Positions 42,069 to 48,993 of a DNA stretch of 52,877 nucleotides are shown piece after piece (the stretch's first letter is position 1; each line of letters opens with the position of its first letter). The translations under genes and the position numbers were made by a program. Source of the stretch: an uncultured Collinsella sp. (GTDB taxonomy: Bacteria; Actinomycetota; Coriobacteriia; Coriobacteriales; Coriobacteriaceae); the NCBI GenBank assembly GCA_902475245.1, contig CABRYP010000013.1, positions 1 to 52,877 of the forward strand, in the 5' to 3' direction. Below the pieces are notes generated by a model, which did not search any database, was not told where the DNA came from, and saw nothing but the letters and a program-made list of their open reading frames with translations.

Positions 42069-42959
42069 CTATTCCCATCCCGTGGTCTGAGGATTCCATT
42101 TGCGCACATTCGCCGAATGATTAAAGCACGGTGTATACAACCGATTGACGACCCCTTCTGCCCCAGCAATGTTCCCCGCGAGATCAAGTACCCCCGCCTG
42201 CCTCGCCATCTTTATGTACTGCGCAGAACCATTTTGTTTCCACCAGAGAGGCGCCACGAACTCTTCCGGCATTGCCACCTTGCGGGCAGATGCTTCTTTC
42301 TCGACCCTCTCGACAAGCGTAGTCCCATCGACGAAGCAAGTTTTCGCGTACACCAAGATGTCGACTATATCCTTGATTCGCGAAGAGGCACGGCCCTCAT
42401 GCATCTCTACCATTGCGAGCAATTTATCTGCAAGGGCACTCTCCACTCGGCATACTCGATAGTCGCAGACTGGGAGCCCCTCAATATTCAAACGATCGAT
42501 CGGCGCAAGAACCTCAGGCTCAAGTCCCCGCACTTCATCAATTACCAAGTCAATTGAAATTGGCTGCAACTTCTTGGTTCCCATAAAGGGGGTGAACCAC
42601 ACCTTCGCACCACACCGATACTCATCTTCTTTTTTGATCTGCTCTGCACGATCAAAGACAAACGAAACGAAATCCTCCAGATCAATCGAAGCCGCCCGCG
42701 CCAGATCGGCAACAGCCTCTTCGAGGCTCTCCTCTTGAGCAACCAAGTCAATATCTCTTGTGACACGCGCATCGAGTGTTCGCGCCAGGACGCTTTGGCC
42801 ACCCTTGAGTACGAAGCGGCCGTCATCTTCTGAAAAAACGCGACATAGGAAGCGATGAAAGTAGAAACCGACGATCGCCCGATTAGTATCCATCGGCGAT
42901 TCTCTTGCGGCATCCCTAACAGCCATCTCCAGTGCGGCAGGTGTTTTGTACTTCACCAT
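42069..42959 (-). CDS. abiEii: AbiEii-family nucleotidyltransferase toxin
   Basis: 296 residues of the type IV toxin-antitoxin family (DUF1814). The nucleotidyltransferase core is visible: LKGGQSVLAR (51-60) followed by TRDIDLV (D69-x-D71). The third acidic/Lys region is ISIDLVIDEVRG (~134) and LADKLLAMVEMHEG...RIKDIVDILVYA (~177-206), the conserved D-K-x5-E...K-D-x-x-D pattern. AbiEii toxins modify tRNA or other targets with nucleotides and give phage-induced growth arrest. It begins 15 bp after abiEi with CGGAGG just upstream. Confidence 0.92.
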   Translation of the reverse strand: MVKYKTPAALEMAVRDAARESPMDTNRAIVGFYFHRFLCRVFSEDDGRFVLKGGQSVLARTLDARVTRDIDLVAQEESLEEAVADLARAASIDLEDFVSFVFDRAEQIKKEDEYRCGAKVWFTPFMGTKKLQPISIDLVIDEVRGLEPEVLAPIDRLNIEGLPVCDYRVCRVESALADKLLAMVEMHEGRASSRIKDIVDILVYAKTCFVDGTTLVERVEKEASARKVAMPEEFVAPLWWKQNGSAQYIKMARQAGVLDLAGNIAGAEGVVNRLYTPCFNHSANVRKWNPQTTGWE

Positions 42960-42974
42960 GTCCTCCGTTTTTCA

Positions 42975-43598
42975 TTACTCGTTCAGCGCCGTCAACAAGG
43001 GCATCATCAACTCGCGTCGTTTGGCGGTTTTAGAGTTCTCCTCTACAAGATCTTTCAGCCGCTGTATCTCGAGCCCTCGCCCAAGCGCGTCGTTATAGGC
43101 ATCGATAATTAATGAGGGGTCCTCGCAATCGAGGCAAAGATCAACAAGCGTGCGCTCGGGTTTAGTTACCGGCAGGCCGTCGAGCCAGACGATGTCCTGC
43201 TCAGCGATCTCGCGCTTTGCAAAAGAAAGGGATTCGTTTCTCGTATTGATGCGCATGGGCGCGGTCATCCTGTAGGGGGACAGATAGAAATCGCCCATTT
43301 GCTGTAGGTTCGCCGCTGTCGTACCGCTCACGGCGATGCCATCCCACTGGCGTTTTCTCTCCCACGCGCAAAGGGAGGGATTGGTGAGTTTCCAAAAAGC
43401 GTTGAGCTCGTCAGTGTCTCGGCGCTGCGTGCCCGACATCCGGTAGGCGCCGTGGCATATCCGTTCAAGACGCCCCACGCGGCATGAGTGTGCCAGCGCA
43501 TCTCGAGAGATGTCCATACGAGCCGCCTGGGCTGTGGTGAACACGCCCTCACTCTCGGAAAGCTCGCTTATCGCCGTTATGTTGCTAAAGTACTTCAT
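42975..43598 (-). CDS. abiEi: AbiEi-family antitoxin and transcriptional repressor
   Basis: 207 residues from MKYFSNITAISELSE. An N-terminal winged-helix domain (~5-60, GVFTTAQAARMDISRDALAHSCRVGRLERICHGAYRM) is followed by the AbiEi C-terminal domain with WLDGLPVTKPERTLVDLCLD (~132-151), typical of the family. It represses its own operon and neutralises AbiEii without direct contact. The frame extends to 43778 but only through a repeat region; the ATG at 43598 fits the family start. There is no Shine-Dalgarno, and the promoter places the first transcribed base at the ATG, so the mRNA is probably leaderless. Confidence 0.92.
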   Translation of the reverse strand: MKYFSNITAISELSESEGVFTTAQAARMDISRDALAHSCRVGRLERICHGAYRMSGTQRRDTDELNAFWKLTNPSLCAWERKRQWDGIAVSGTTAANLQQMGDFYLSPYRMTAPMRINTRNESLSFAKREIAEQDIVWLDGLPVTKPERTLVDLCLDCEDPSLIIDAYNDALGRGLEIQRLKDLVEENSKTAKRRELMMPLLTALNE

Positions 43599-43636
43599 GT
43601 TGCAATTGTAGGATATTCTCATGCTTTTGCAACGTG
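43596..43636 (-). promoter_or_regulatory. abiE promoter and operator, leaderless start
   Basis: On the minus strand TTGCAA (43627-43632) and TACAAT (43605-43610) are separated by 16 bp; the A of the abiEi ATG is 7 nt after the -10. CATGTTGCAA (43596-43605) and TTGCAACGTG (43627-43636) are inverted repeats (9 of 10 bases) that bracket the promoter, a fitting binding site for the AbiEi dimer. Confidence 0.65.
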
Positions 43637-43717
43637 ATTTTGATTCCCTATGACCGGCGTGCTTTGCGTACCCCTTTTCTGCCACCACTTTGTCATCGGC
43701 CCACCATCCCCTGCTAT

Positions 43718-43899
43718 CGAGGTCTAATACTTTTCCGCGAAGTGAACGTCTGTTTTTGGACCCCTGGAGCATCCGCATTTTTCAACGGCATAAACGCAGG
43801 ATTCTGGCATCAAAGCCGCAGGAAACGGCACCCGAAAAGTGTCGATGCTTCGGGGGTCCGTTTTCACTCATTCACTTCTCGGAAAAGTATTAGACCTCG
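43718..43899. mobile_element. 182-bp MITE-like element, copy 1
   Basis: Terminal inverted repeats of ~29 bp (CGAGGTCTAATACTTTTCCG...; one internal mismatch) bound a non-coding core that itself is semi-palindromic (GGACCCC... and GGGGGTCC). A second copy of identical length lies at 46793-46974. There is no transposase inside and no clear target duplication (left flank GCTAT, right flank CTGTC). Non-autonomous element or extragenic palindromic repeat family. Confidence 0.8.
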
Positions 43900-44149
43900 C
43901 TGTCAGCCGTCCCAAAGATCAGACTGCACCTCCTTCACGCCACGCAAAACCTGCCTTTTCTGCCCCCGCCCGCCTCCGCGCCACCCAAAAACTCATCCAC
44001 TATTAATCTTGGCTCAAGAATCGCTTAATCTATAACCTGCACTATAGAGTTCGACCAAGGGCGGCGCCGCGCAGCGCAGGCCGCCGAACGCAACGCTCGC
44101 GCCCGGGCAGATCGTCCGGCGTCGCGCCCATCGAACGAAAGGACAGGTC

Positions 44150-44692
44150 ATGAACGACCTCGAAAAAGTTGAAACCATCCGCACCAAGTGCAACGTGAGC
44201 TACACCGATGCCAAGGCCGCGCTCGACGCCGCTGACGGCAACGTTCTGGATGCCATTATTTGGCTCGAGTCGCAGGGCAAGACCCAGACCACGTCGGCGC
44301 ACGCCGCCACCGAGTCCGCGCCGGCCGATGAGCCCTCGGCCGAGATGGTCGCCGCGCAGGCCGCCTATGAAAAGTCGAGCGAAAAGACCGACTTCTCCAA
44401 GAAGATGGACAGCGTGTGGGAGTACCTCAAAAAGCTCTTCCGCCTGAGCCTGGACACCAAGTTTATCGCCACGCGCCGCGATGCGATCATCCTCAACATC
44501 CCCATCCTGATTCCCATCGTCGCGCTGTTTGCCTGGGGCGCCACGATTTGGCTGATGCTGCTTGGCCTGTTCTTTGGCATGCGCTACCGCATCGATAGCG
44601 ACGGCGACGTGCCCGGCAGCATCAACAACCTGATGGACAGCGCTGCCAATGCCGCGGACGACATCAAGCAAAATCTGAACGACGACAAGTAA
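44150..44692 (+). CDS. DUF4342-family protein with UBA-like N-terminus and membrane segment
   Basis: 180 residues. The N-terminal domain (~1-45, DLEKVETIRTKCNVSYTDAKAALDAADGNVLDAIIWLES) is a UBA/EF-Ts-N-like three-helix fold. An Ala/Glu-rich linker and an amphipathic segment follow; the DUF4342 part contains TRRDAIILNIPILIPIVALFAWGATIWLMLLGLFFGMRYRI (~107-147), probably two short membrane helices. AAAGGA lies six nt before the ATG. It is 18 bp upstream of a response regulator in the same direction, so it likely belongs to that operon. Its role is unknown; its link with the two-component system hints at membrane sensing. Confidence 0.9.
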   Translation: MNDLEKVETIRTKCNVSYTDAKAALDAADGNVLDAIIWLESQGKTQTTSAHAATESAPADEPSAEMVAAQAAYEKSSEKTDFSKKMDSVWEYLKKLFRLSLDTKFIATRRDAIILNIPILIPIVALFAWGATIWLMLLGLFFGMRYRIDSDGDVPGSINNLMDSAANAADDIKQNLNDDK

Positions 44693-44710
44693 TCGCAGAC
44701 GGGGGCACGC

Positions 44711-45496
44711 ATGGCACGGATTCTGATCGTAGAGGACGAGGAGAAAATCGCCCGCTTTGTGACGCTCGAGCTGGAACACGAGGGCTACCAGGTGGAGCAC
44801 GCCGCCGACGGCCGCACCGCCGTGGACCTGGCACTGGAGCGCGACTACGATCTGATTCTGCTCGATGTGCTGTTGCCGCAGCTCAACGGCATGGAGGTCC
44901 TGCGGCGTGTCCGCAAGCACAAGGACGTGCCGGTGATCATGGTCACCGCGCGCGATGCCGTGATGGATAAGGTTGCCGGGCTCGATGCCGGCGCCGACGA
45001 TTACCTGACCAAGCCGTTTGCGATCGAGGAGCTGTTCGCACGGATCCGCGTGGCGCTGAAGCGCTCGGAGGCCGCGCGGACGGCTTCGGGCGTTGGCGGC
45101 GCCGGCGCCAGGGCTGGCGTAGCAAGCGGCACGGCTGCCGGTATCGCCACAATGTCCCCGGCAACCGACACGGCCCAGACCGCTGCCTCTCCCTCCCCCG
45201 CCACGCTCGCCGTGGGCTCGGTCGCGCTCGACCCAGACCGCCGCGAAGTCACGGTCGACGGCTCGCCCATCGTGCTGACTGCCCGCGAGTTCGACGTTCT
45301 CGCCCTGCTTATGGCGCATGCCGGCACCGTGCTCACGCGCGAGCGCATCGCGCACGAAGCGCTGGGCTACGAATACGTGGGCGACACCAACAACGTCGAC
45401 GTGCACATTGCGCACCTGCGCGCCAAGATCGAAGACGCCGGCAGCGCCCGCATCATCCAGACCGTGCGCGGGGTGGGCTATGTCTGCCGCGCGTAA
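44711..45496 (+). CDS. OmpR-family response regulator
   Basis: 261 residues. Receiver domain 1-118 with D52 (LILLDVLLP) and K101 (YLTKPFA). A long Ala/Gly/Thr-rich linker (~121-165) is unusual for the family. The DNA-binding winged helix (~168-261) has TAREFDVLALLMAH and RLRxKIED-like HLRAKIEDAG, ending IIQTVRGVGYVCRA. It overlaps the kinase gene by 17 bp. Targets are unknown. Confidence 0.95.
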   Translation: MARILIVEDEEKIARFVTLELEHEGYQVEHAADGRTAVDLALERDYDLILLDVLLPQLNGMEVLRRVRKHKDVPVIMVTARDAVMDKVAGLDAGADDYLTKPFAIEELFARIRVALKRSEAARTASGVGGAGARAGVASGTAAGIATMSPATDTAQTAASPSPATLAVGSVALDPDRREVTVDGSPIVLTAREFDVLALLMAHAGTVLTRERIAHEALGYEYVGDTNNVDVHIAHLRAKIEDAGSARIIQTVRGVGYVCRA

Positions 45497-46775
45497 CACC
45501 GAGGCCAAGCGCGTCACCTCCATCGCCCGCGCCATCAACTGGGGCTATATGTGGCGCCGCTTGATGAGCTACGTCTGGCTCGATCTGCTGCTGATGGTGA
45601 TTGCGGCGGCGATCCTCGTCTATGGATACAACCAGACGCTGCCCGACAGCGCGTTTACCGCAGGCTGGATTCCCGGCGCCACCGTTCACGGCATGTCGCT
45701 GACGCCCGCGCGCGGCTGGGACCTGACAACGCTCACCTATACCGTCGAGCTTGCGCGCACCAGCAAGACCTTCCCCCTCGCGCAGGACCTCGTCACGCTA
45801 TGGCCTCTCTACCTTGTCGTTGTGGGTTGGCAGGTCATCAGCGTGCTCAACATGCTCGGCGGCGCGAGGCGCGTGCGCCGCACCATGGCGCCGCTCAACG
45901 ACCTGGCCTTGCGCGTGGACGAGCTCGGCCGTATGCAGCTCTCCGGCGGCAAGATGGAAACGCTGGAGCAGGCCATCGAGCGCGCAAGCGTCGACTCGCC
46001 GAGCGTCACCACCGGCGACGCCGACCTGGCAAGCATCGAGGTCGCGCTCAACCGCCTGCTGCGCCAGATGCAAGAGGCCAAGCTGCAGCAGATGCGCTTT
46101 GTCAACGATGCAAGCCACGAGCTGCGCACGCCCATAGCGGTGATTCAGGGCTACGTAAACATGCTCGACCGCTGGGGCAAAGACGACCCGGCCGTGCTGG
46201 CAGAGTCCATCGCCTCGCTCAAGGCCGAAAGCGAGCACATGCAGGAGCTCGTGGAACAACTGCTGTTTTTGGCACGCGGAGATGCCGGCCGCACCGTGCT
46301 GCGGCGCGTGAATACCAACCTGGCTGCACTGGTCGGCGAGGTGTGCGAGGAATCGCAGATGATTGATGCCGGGCACACATATCGGCTGGCTTTTGACGCT
46401 GCGTTTGCCAGCGACCCGCGCTGCGACGCGTCCGTCGATGTCGCGCTCGTGAAGCAGGCTCTGCGCGTGATCGTGCAAAACGCCGCTAAGTATTCGGACG
46501 CGGGAACGACCGTCACATTTGGCATAACACCCGAAGCGGGCACGGGCGCGGTCGACATAGCCGTTGAAGACGAGGGCATCGGCATGAACCAGGAATCCGC
46601 AGCTCACGCGTTCGAGCGGTTCTACCGCGCCGACAACGCGCGCGATGCCGGCGCACAGGGTTCGGGCCTGGGGCTCGCTATCGCCAAGTGGATCGTCGAC
46701 AGCCACGGCGGCGTCATCGGTGTGACCTCGGTCGAAGGGGTCGGCAGCCGCTTTACGATTCGCCTGCCGCGGTAG
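45480..46775 (+). CDS. Sensor histidine kinase (ArlS/HAMP-type)
   Basis: 431 residues. Membrane segments at ~34-50 and ~104-126 flank a small external domain (~51-103). A HAMP-like linker follows, then phosphoacceptor H213 in NDASHELRTPIAVIQGY and the ATPase domain with N-box VIVQNAAKYSD, DEGIGM and GSGLGLAIAKWI. The ATG at 45480 lies within the end of the regulator gene (translational coupling); a much longer frame from 45318 only reads through that gene out of frame. Forms a two-component pair with the upstream regulator; the signal is unknown. Confidence 0.95.
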   Translation: MSAARNTEAKRVTSIARAINWGYMWRRLMSYVWLDLLLMVIAAAILVYGYNQTLPDSAFTAGWIPGATVHGMSLTPARGWDLTTLTYTVELARTSKTFPLAQDLVTLWPLYLVVVGWQVISVLNMLGGARRVRRTMAPLNDLALRVDELGRMQLSGGKMETLEQAIERASVDSPSVTTGDADLASIEVALNRLLRQMQEAKLQQMRFVNDASHELRTPIAVIQGYVNMLDRWGKDDPAVLAESIASLKAESEHMQELVEQLLFLARGDAGRTVLRRVNTNLAALVGEVCEESQMIDAGHTYRLAFDAAFASDPRCDASVDVALVKQALRVIVQNAAKYSDAGTTVTFGITPEAGTGAVDIAVEDEGIGMNQESAAHAFERFYRADNARDAGAQGSGLGLAIAKWIVDSHGGVIGVTSVEGVGSRFTIRLPR

Positions 46776-46792
46776 GAAGCCCCCTCGTGAAT

Positions 46793-46974
46793 CGAGGTCT
46801 AATACTTTTCCGCGAAGTGAACGTCTGTTTTTGGACCCCTGAAGCATCCACATTTTTCGTCGGCAAAATCGCAGGATTCTAGTATCGAAACCGCAGGAAA
46901 CGACGCCCTTAAAGTGTCAATGCTTCGGGGATCCGATTTGTCTCGTTCACTTCTCGGAAAAGTATTAGACTTCG
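46793..46974. mobile_element. 182-bp MITE-like element, copy 2
   Basis: Same length and same terminal inverted repeats as 43718-43899, with scattered substitutions (for example the last C of the right-end CCTC is T). It starts 18 bp after the kinase stop. In its first ~75 bp about 90% of bases match copy 1. No target duplication is evident. Confidence 0.8.
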
Positions 46975-47014
46975 GTTTTTTGACCGTTGCAAAAGTCAAC
47001 CCCTCGGCATAAAT

Positions 47015-47046
47015 AAAGGGATAAGGCCATGCGGCCCTATCCCTTT
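47015..47046. terminator. Bidirectional Rho-independent terminator
   Basis: AAAGGGATA-A-GGCC, loop ATGC, GGCC-C-TATCCCTTT. Plus-strand tail TTTTT (47044-47048); minus-strand tail TTTATTTA. It serves the convergent histidine kinase transcript and the VOC gene. Confidence 0.9.
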
Positions 47047-47070
47047 TTGCTAGCTATAGCAGCTTGTACG

Positions 47071-47445
47071 CTACTCGCGGCACAGGTGCACGGCAAAGCC
47101 GGCGAACTCGCGCTTAAAGTACACGAGCTTGGTGCTACCGTCGGGCAGCAGCGCGCGCGACTCCTCGTTGACCTCGAGCCCGCGCTCGGCAAACCACTTC
47201 TCGGCCGTATCAATGTCGTTGACGGCAAAGCCGATGTGGCCCTTGGTGCCACGACCATTCTGCTTCATGACCTCGACCAGCGAATCGTTAAAGTACGAAA
47301 CCGGGGTCTCGATAACGGGCAGACCCATCGTCGTCGAGAACAGCTCCGCGATCTCCAGGGCATCGACCGGGTCGGTGGCGTTGATGCCCACGTGAGCGAC
47401 GCGCATGCCAAAGAGCTCGACCGGGTTGGCGTTCTGCTCACTCAT
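47071..47445 (-). CDS. VOC-superfamily (glyoxalase-like) protein
   Basis: 124 residues with a single vicinal-oxygen-chelate repeat pair: RVAHVGINATDPVDALEIAELFSTTMG (~15-41), a central strand and GHIGFAVNDIDTAEKWFAERGLEVN (~69-93), ending KREFAGFAVHLCRE. His and Glu positions typical of the metal site (H19, H70, E124-like) are visible. The ATG at 47445 has a poor ribosome site and lies 11 bp after the PTS IIB stop, suggesting coupling. A longer in-frame extension is the PTS gene in another frame. The substrate is unknown; the partner suggests sugar-phosphate metabolism. Confidence 0.88.
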   Translation of the reverse strand: MSEQNANPVELFGMRVAHVGINATDPVDALEIAELFSTTMGLPVIETPVSYFNDSLVEVMKQNGRGTKGHIGFAVNDIDTAEKWFAERGLEVNEESRALLPDGSTKLVYFKREFAGFAVHLCRE

Positions 47446-47456
47446 ACAGTCAGCGC

Positions 47457-47744
47457 CTACTGAGCCATAACGTCGAGGACGGCCTTCTCGGCAGCGACGC
47501 GGTTCATGCCGGTCATGAAGGGCACGCCGCTCACGTACGGGCAGGTGAGGCCCTCGGGGGCAACGGTGGTGGCGATCAGCAGGTCGGCGCCCTCGTCGCA
47601 AACGTCCTTGGCCTCGGAGATGGCGCACTGCACGATCTCGTACTTGTCGGCGTAACCGTTGGCGTCGAGCATGGTGGCGACCTTCTGGGCAACGAGCGTG
47701 GAAGTAGCAGCGCCAGCACCGCAAGCCAAAACAATCTTCTTCAT
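47457..47744 (-). CDS. Stand-alone PTS system EIIB component (galactitol-type)
   Basis: 95 residues of the lactose/galactitol EIIB fold. The phospho-accepting Cys is C8 in the loop VLACGAGAATSTLVAQK (5-21). EIIB passes phosphate from EIIA to the sugar in EIIC, but no EIIA or EIIC gene is near, so it either serves a permease elsewhere or is regulatory. AAGGGAG lies upstream of the ATG. It is the first gene of a two-gene unit with the VOC protein. Confidence 0.9.
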   Translation of the reverse strand: MKKIVLACGAGAATSTLVAQKVATMLDANGYADKYEIVQCAISEAKDVCDEGADLLIATTVAPEGLTCPYVSGVPFMTGMNRVAAEKAVLDVMAQ

Positions 47745-47846
47745 AGGTAATGTCTCCCTTCATGGTTTACTTTAGGTAAGTGTACCGCAGCGAGCGATGG
47801 CACTCGGCCTCGATGAGCTTTTATGCCAGTTTGCTTGCGCGCTGCG

Positions 47847-47852
47847 TATAAT
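47847..47852 (+). promoter_or_regulatory. -10 box TATAAT of the 47908 gene
   Basis: TATAAT 56 bp before the ATG in a generally GC-rich spacer; the -35 region (near TGCCAG, 17 bp upstream) is weak. Confidence 0.5.
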
Positions 47853-47907
47853 ACATCTAGTACGTGTTGTCATACCGCTCGCTTTATGAGCGACTAAGGA
47901 CCCCAAT

Positions 47908-48531
47908 ATGCCCGATTCCCGCACCCTCTGGACCGCCGTCGTCATTATTTGCATCGCCGTGTCGGTATTCTTTAGCGTCAAAAAACGCACCACGTTTAAG
48001 CGCCTGCAGCAGCTTATGGCTGCGAAGCAGTGGGACGAGTTCGATCGTTTGCTCGATGGCAAACTCACCAGCATGCTGTACCCGCGCTATAACCGCGACT
48101 ACCTGCGCCTGAACTCCTATCTGCTGCGCGAGGACCACAAGCGTGCCGACGAGATGTTCGATTTGCTGCTGGGGCTCAACCTGCCCAAAATGCAGCGCGT
48201 CGACCTGGTGATTAAGGCCTTTAACTACTACGTTGGCCAGGAGGACCGCAAAAAGTCCAAGGAGCTGCTGCACGAGATCAAAGGCTTTGAGGGCGGCCAG
48301 GCCGAGGCAGTCGCACACGAATGCCAACTGATGTACGACACGATGATCCTCAAGCGCCACAACGACATTCCCGAGCTGGAGCGCATGCTCAAGGAGGCCG
48401 GTGACGACAAGGTCAAGAGCTGCCGCCTGGAATACCTGCTGGCCCTGCAGTACAAGAACAAGGGCGACGAAGCCAAGTTTGCCGAGTACTTGGAAAAGTC
48501 AGGCCGGCACTCAATGGCCGTCAACGCGTAA
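47908..48531 (+). CDS. Membrane-anchored TPR-like protein
   Basis: 207 residues. One N-terminal membrane helix (~7-24, TLWTAVVIICIAVSVFFSV) precedes a cytoplasmic all-helical part with TPR-like repeats: FDRLLDGKLTSMLYPRYNRDYLRLNSYLL, DEMFDLLLGLNLPKMQRVDLVIKAFNYYVG and further similar pairs. AAGGA precedes the ATG by 7 nt. It is monocistronic, ending 31 bp before tRNA-Leu. Likely a scaffold for a membrane complex; no specific function can be given. Confidence 0.85.
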   Translation: MPDSRTLWTAVVIICIAVSVFFSVKKRTTFKRLQQLMAAKQWDEFDRLLDGKLTSMLYPRYNRDYLRLNSYLLREDHKRADEMFDLLLGLNLPKMQRVDLVIKAFNYYVGQEDRKKSKELLHEIKGFEGGQAEAVAHECQLMYDTMILKRHNDIPELERMLKEAGDDKVKSCRLEYLLALQYKNKGDEAKFAEYLEKSGRHSMAVNA

Positions 48532-48562
48532 CGGACGGCTTGTGCTAGACTTCTAGTCTCAC

Positions 48563-48647
48563 GGGGGCGTGGCGGAATTGGCATACGCAGGAGACTTAAA
48601 ATCTCTCGCCGCAAGGATTGTGGGTTCGAGTCCCACCGCCCCTACCA
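48563..48647 (+). tRNA. tRNA-Leu (anticodon UAA), CCA encoded
   Basis: 85-nt cloverleaf: acceptor GGGGGCG/CGCCCCT, D arm GCGGAATTGGC, anticodon loop CTTAAAA with TAA at 48597-48599 on a GGAGA/TCTCT stem, a long variable arm (class II, fitting Leu), T arm GTGGGTTCGAGTCCCAC and encoded CCA (48645-48647). A terminator follows 12 bp later. Confidence 0.95.
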
Positions 48648-48720
48648 TGTGATTGCTTACGAGCCCGTGTCCCGTTGGGATGCGGGCTCGTTTCTTTTGG
48701 ACGCCGGCGGGACTCGAACC
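48630..48720. repeat. Duplicated tRNA-tail/terminator segment, copy 1
   Basis: This ~90-bp unit covers the last 18 bases of tRNA-Leu, the terminator and ~20 bp after it. It recurs at 48827-48917. The first 19 bp (GTCCCACCGCCCCTACCAT) are identical in both. Confidence 0.8.
48660..48698 (+). terminator. Rho-independent terminator of tRNA-Leu
   Basis: CGAGCCCG/CGGGCTCG stem with inner TCCC/GGGA, followed by TTTCTTTT (48691-48698). Confidence 0.9.
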
Positions 48721-48826
48721 CGCGAGGGGGCGAGCACCAGGCGGACGCGCAGCGTCCGCAGCGAGCCGACGAGGGCGCCGGCAGGCGGCCGAAGCCGGTG
48801 CGGATTTGCGCAGCAAATACGCGGAC
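48721..48826. other. GC-rich spacer between the duplicated tRNA tails
   Basis: Short palindromes (GGACGCGCAGCGTCC, GCCGGCAGGCGGCC, ATTTGCGCAGCAAAT) in a spacer without coding potential. With the flanking repeats it looks like the residue of a duplicated or inserted segment at the tRNA 3' end. Confidence 0.5.
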
Positions 48827-48917
48827 GTCCCACCGCCCCTACCATATGGAGCTTTCGAGCCCGTGTCCCCAAGGGATGCGGGCTTGTTTCTTTTAGATGC
48901 CGGTGGGACTCTAAGCT
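48827..48917. repeat. Duplicated tRNA-tail/terminator segment, copy 2
   Basis: Diverged second copy of 48630-48720: identical 19-bp tRNA tail, then a GAGCCCG...CGGGCTTG hairpin (48856-48885) with TTTCTTTT, then GATGCCGGTGGGACTC. No tRNA body precedes it, so it encodes no functional tRNA. Confidence 0.8.
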
Positions 48918-48982
48918 GCGGTGGAATAGATCCTGTTTATACCGTTTATCAGCTTATTTAGGAACTATTTCACCGCAACTCA
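48908..48982. repeat. Imperfect inverted repeat with AT-rich centre
   Basis: CTAAGCTGCGGTGGAATAG and its near-complement ending TATTTCACCGCAACTCAG form ~20-bp arms around ~30 bp of AT-rich DNA, 12 bp downstream of the Ppx gene end on the opposite side. It may end minus-strand transcription or be an extragenic repeat. Confidence 0.55.
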
Positions 48983-48993
48983 GAGGAAGACGG

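Noticed and set aside
12560..43700. Intact prophage or integrative conjugative element
   Set aside because: No integrase, relaxase, VirB4, terminase, portal or capsid gene is visible; only a tail fragment and one coupling-type ATPase.
44042..45538. 498-codon open frame on the minus strand
   Set aside because: It is antisense to the DUF4342 and response-regulator genes; the sequence is low-complexity (long Val/Gly/Arg/His mixes) and lacks domains, as expected from GC-rich shadow frames.
48695..48735. Second tRNA on the minus strand (GGTTCGAGTCCCGCC T-arm-like)
   Set aside because: Only a T-arm-like stretch is present; no acceptor, D or anticodon arms can be folded around it.
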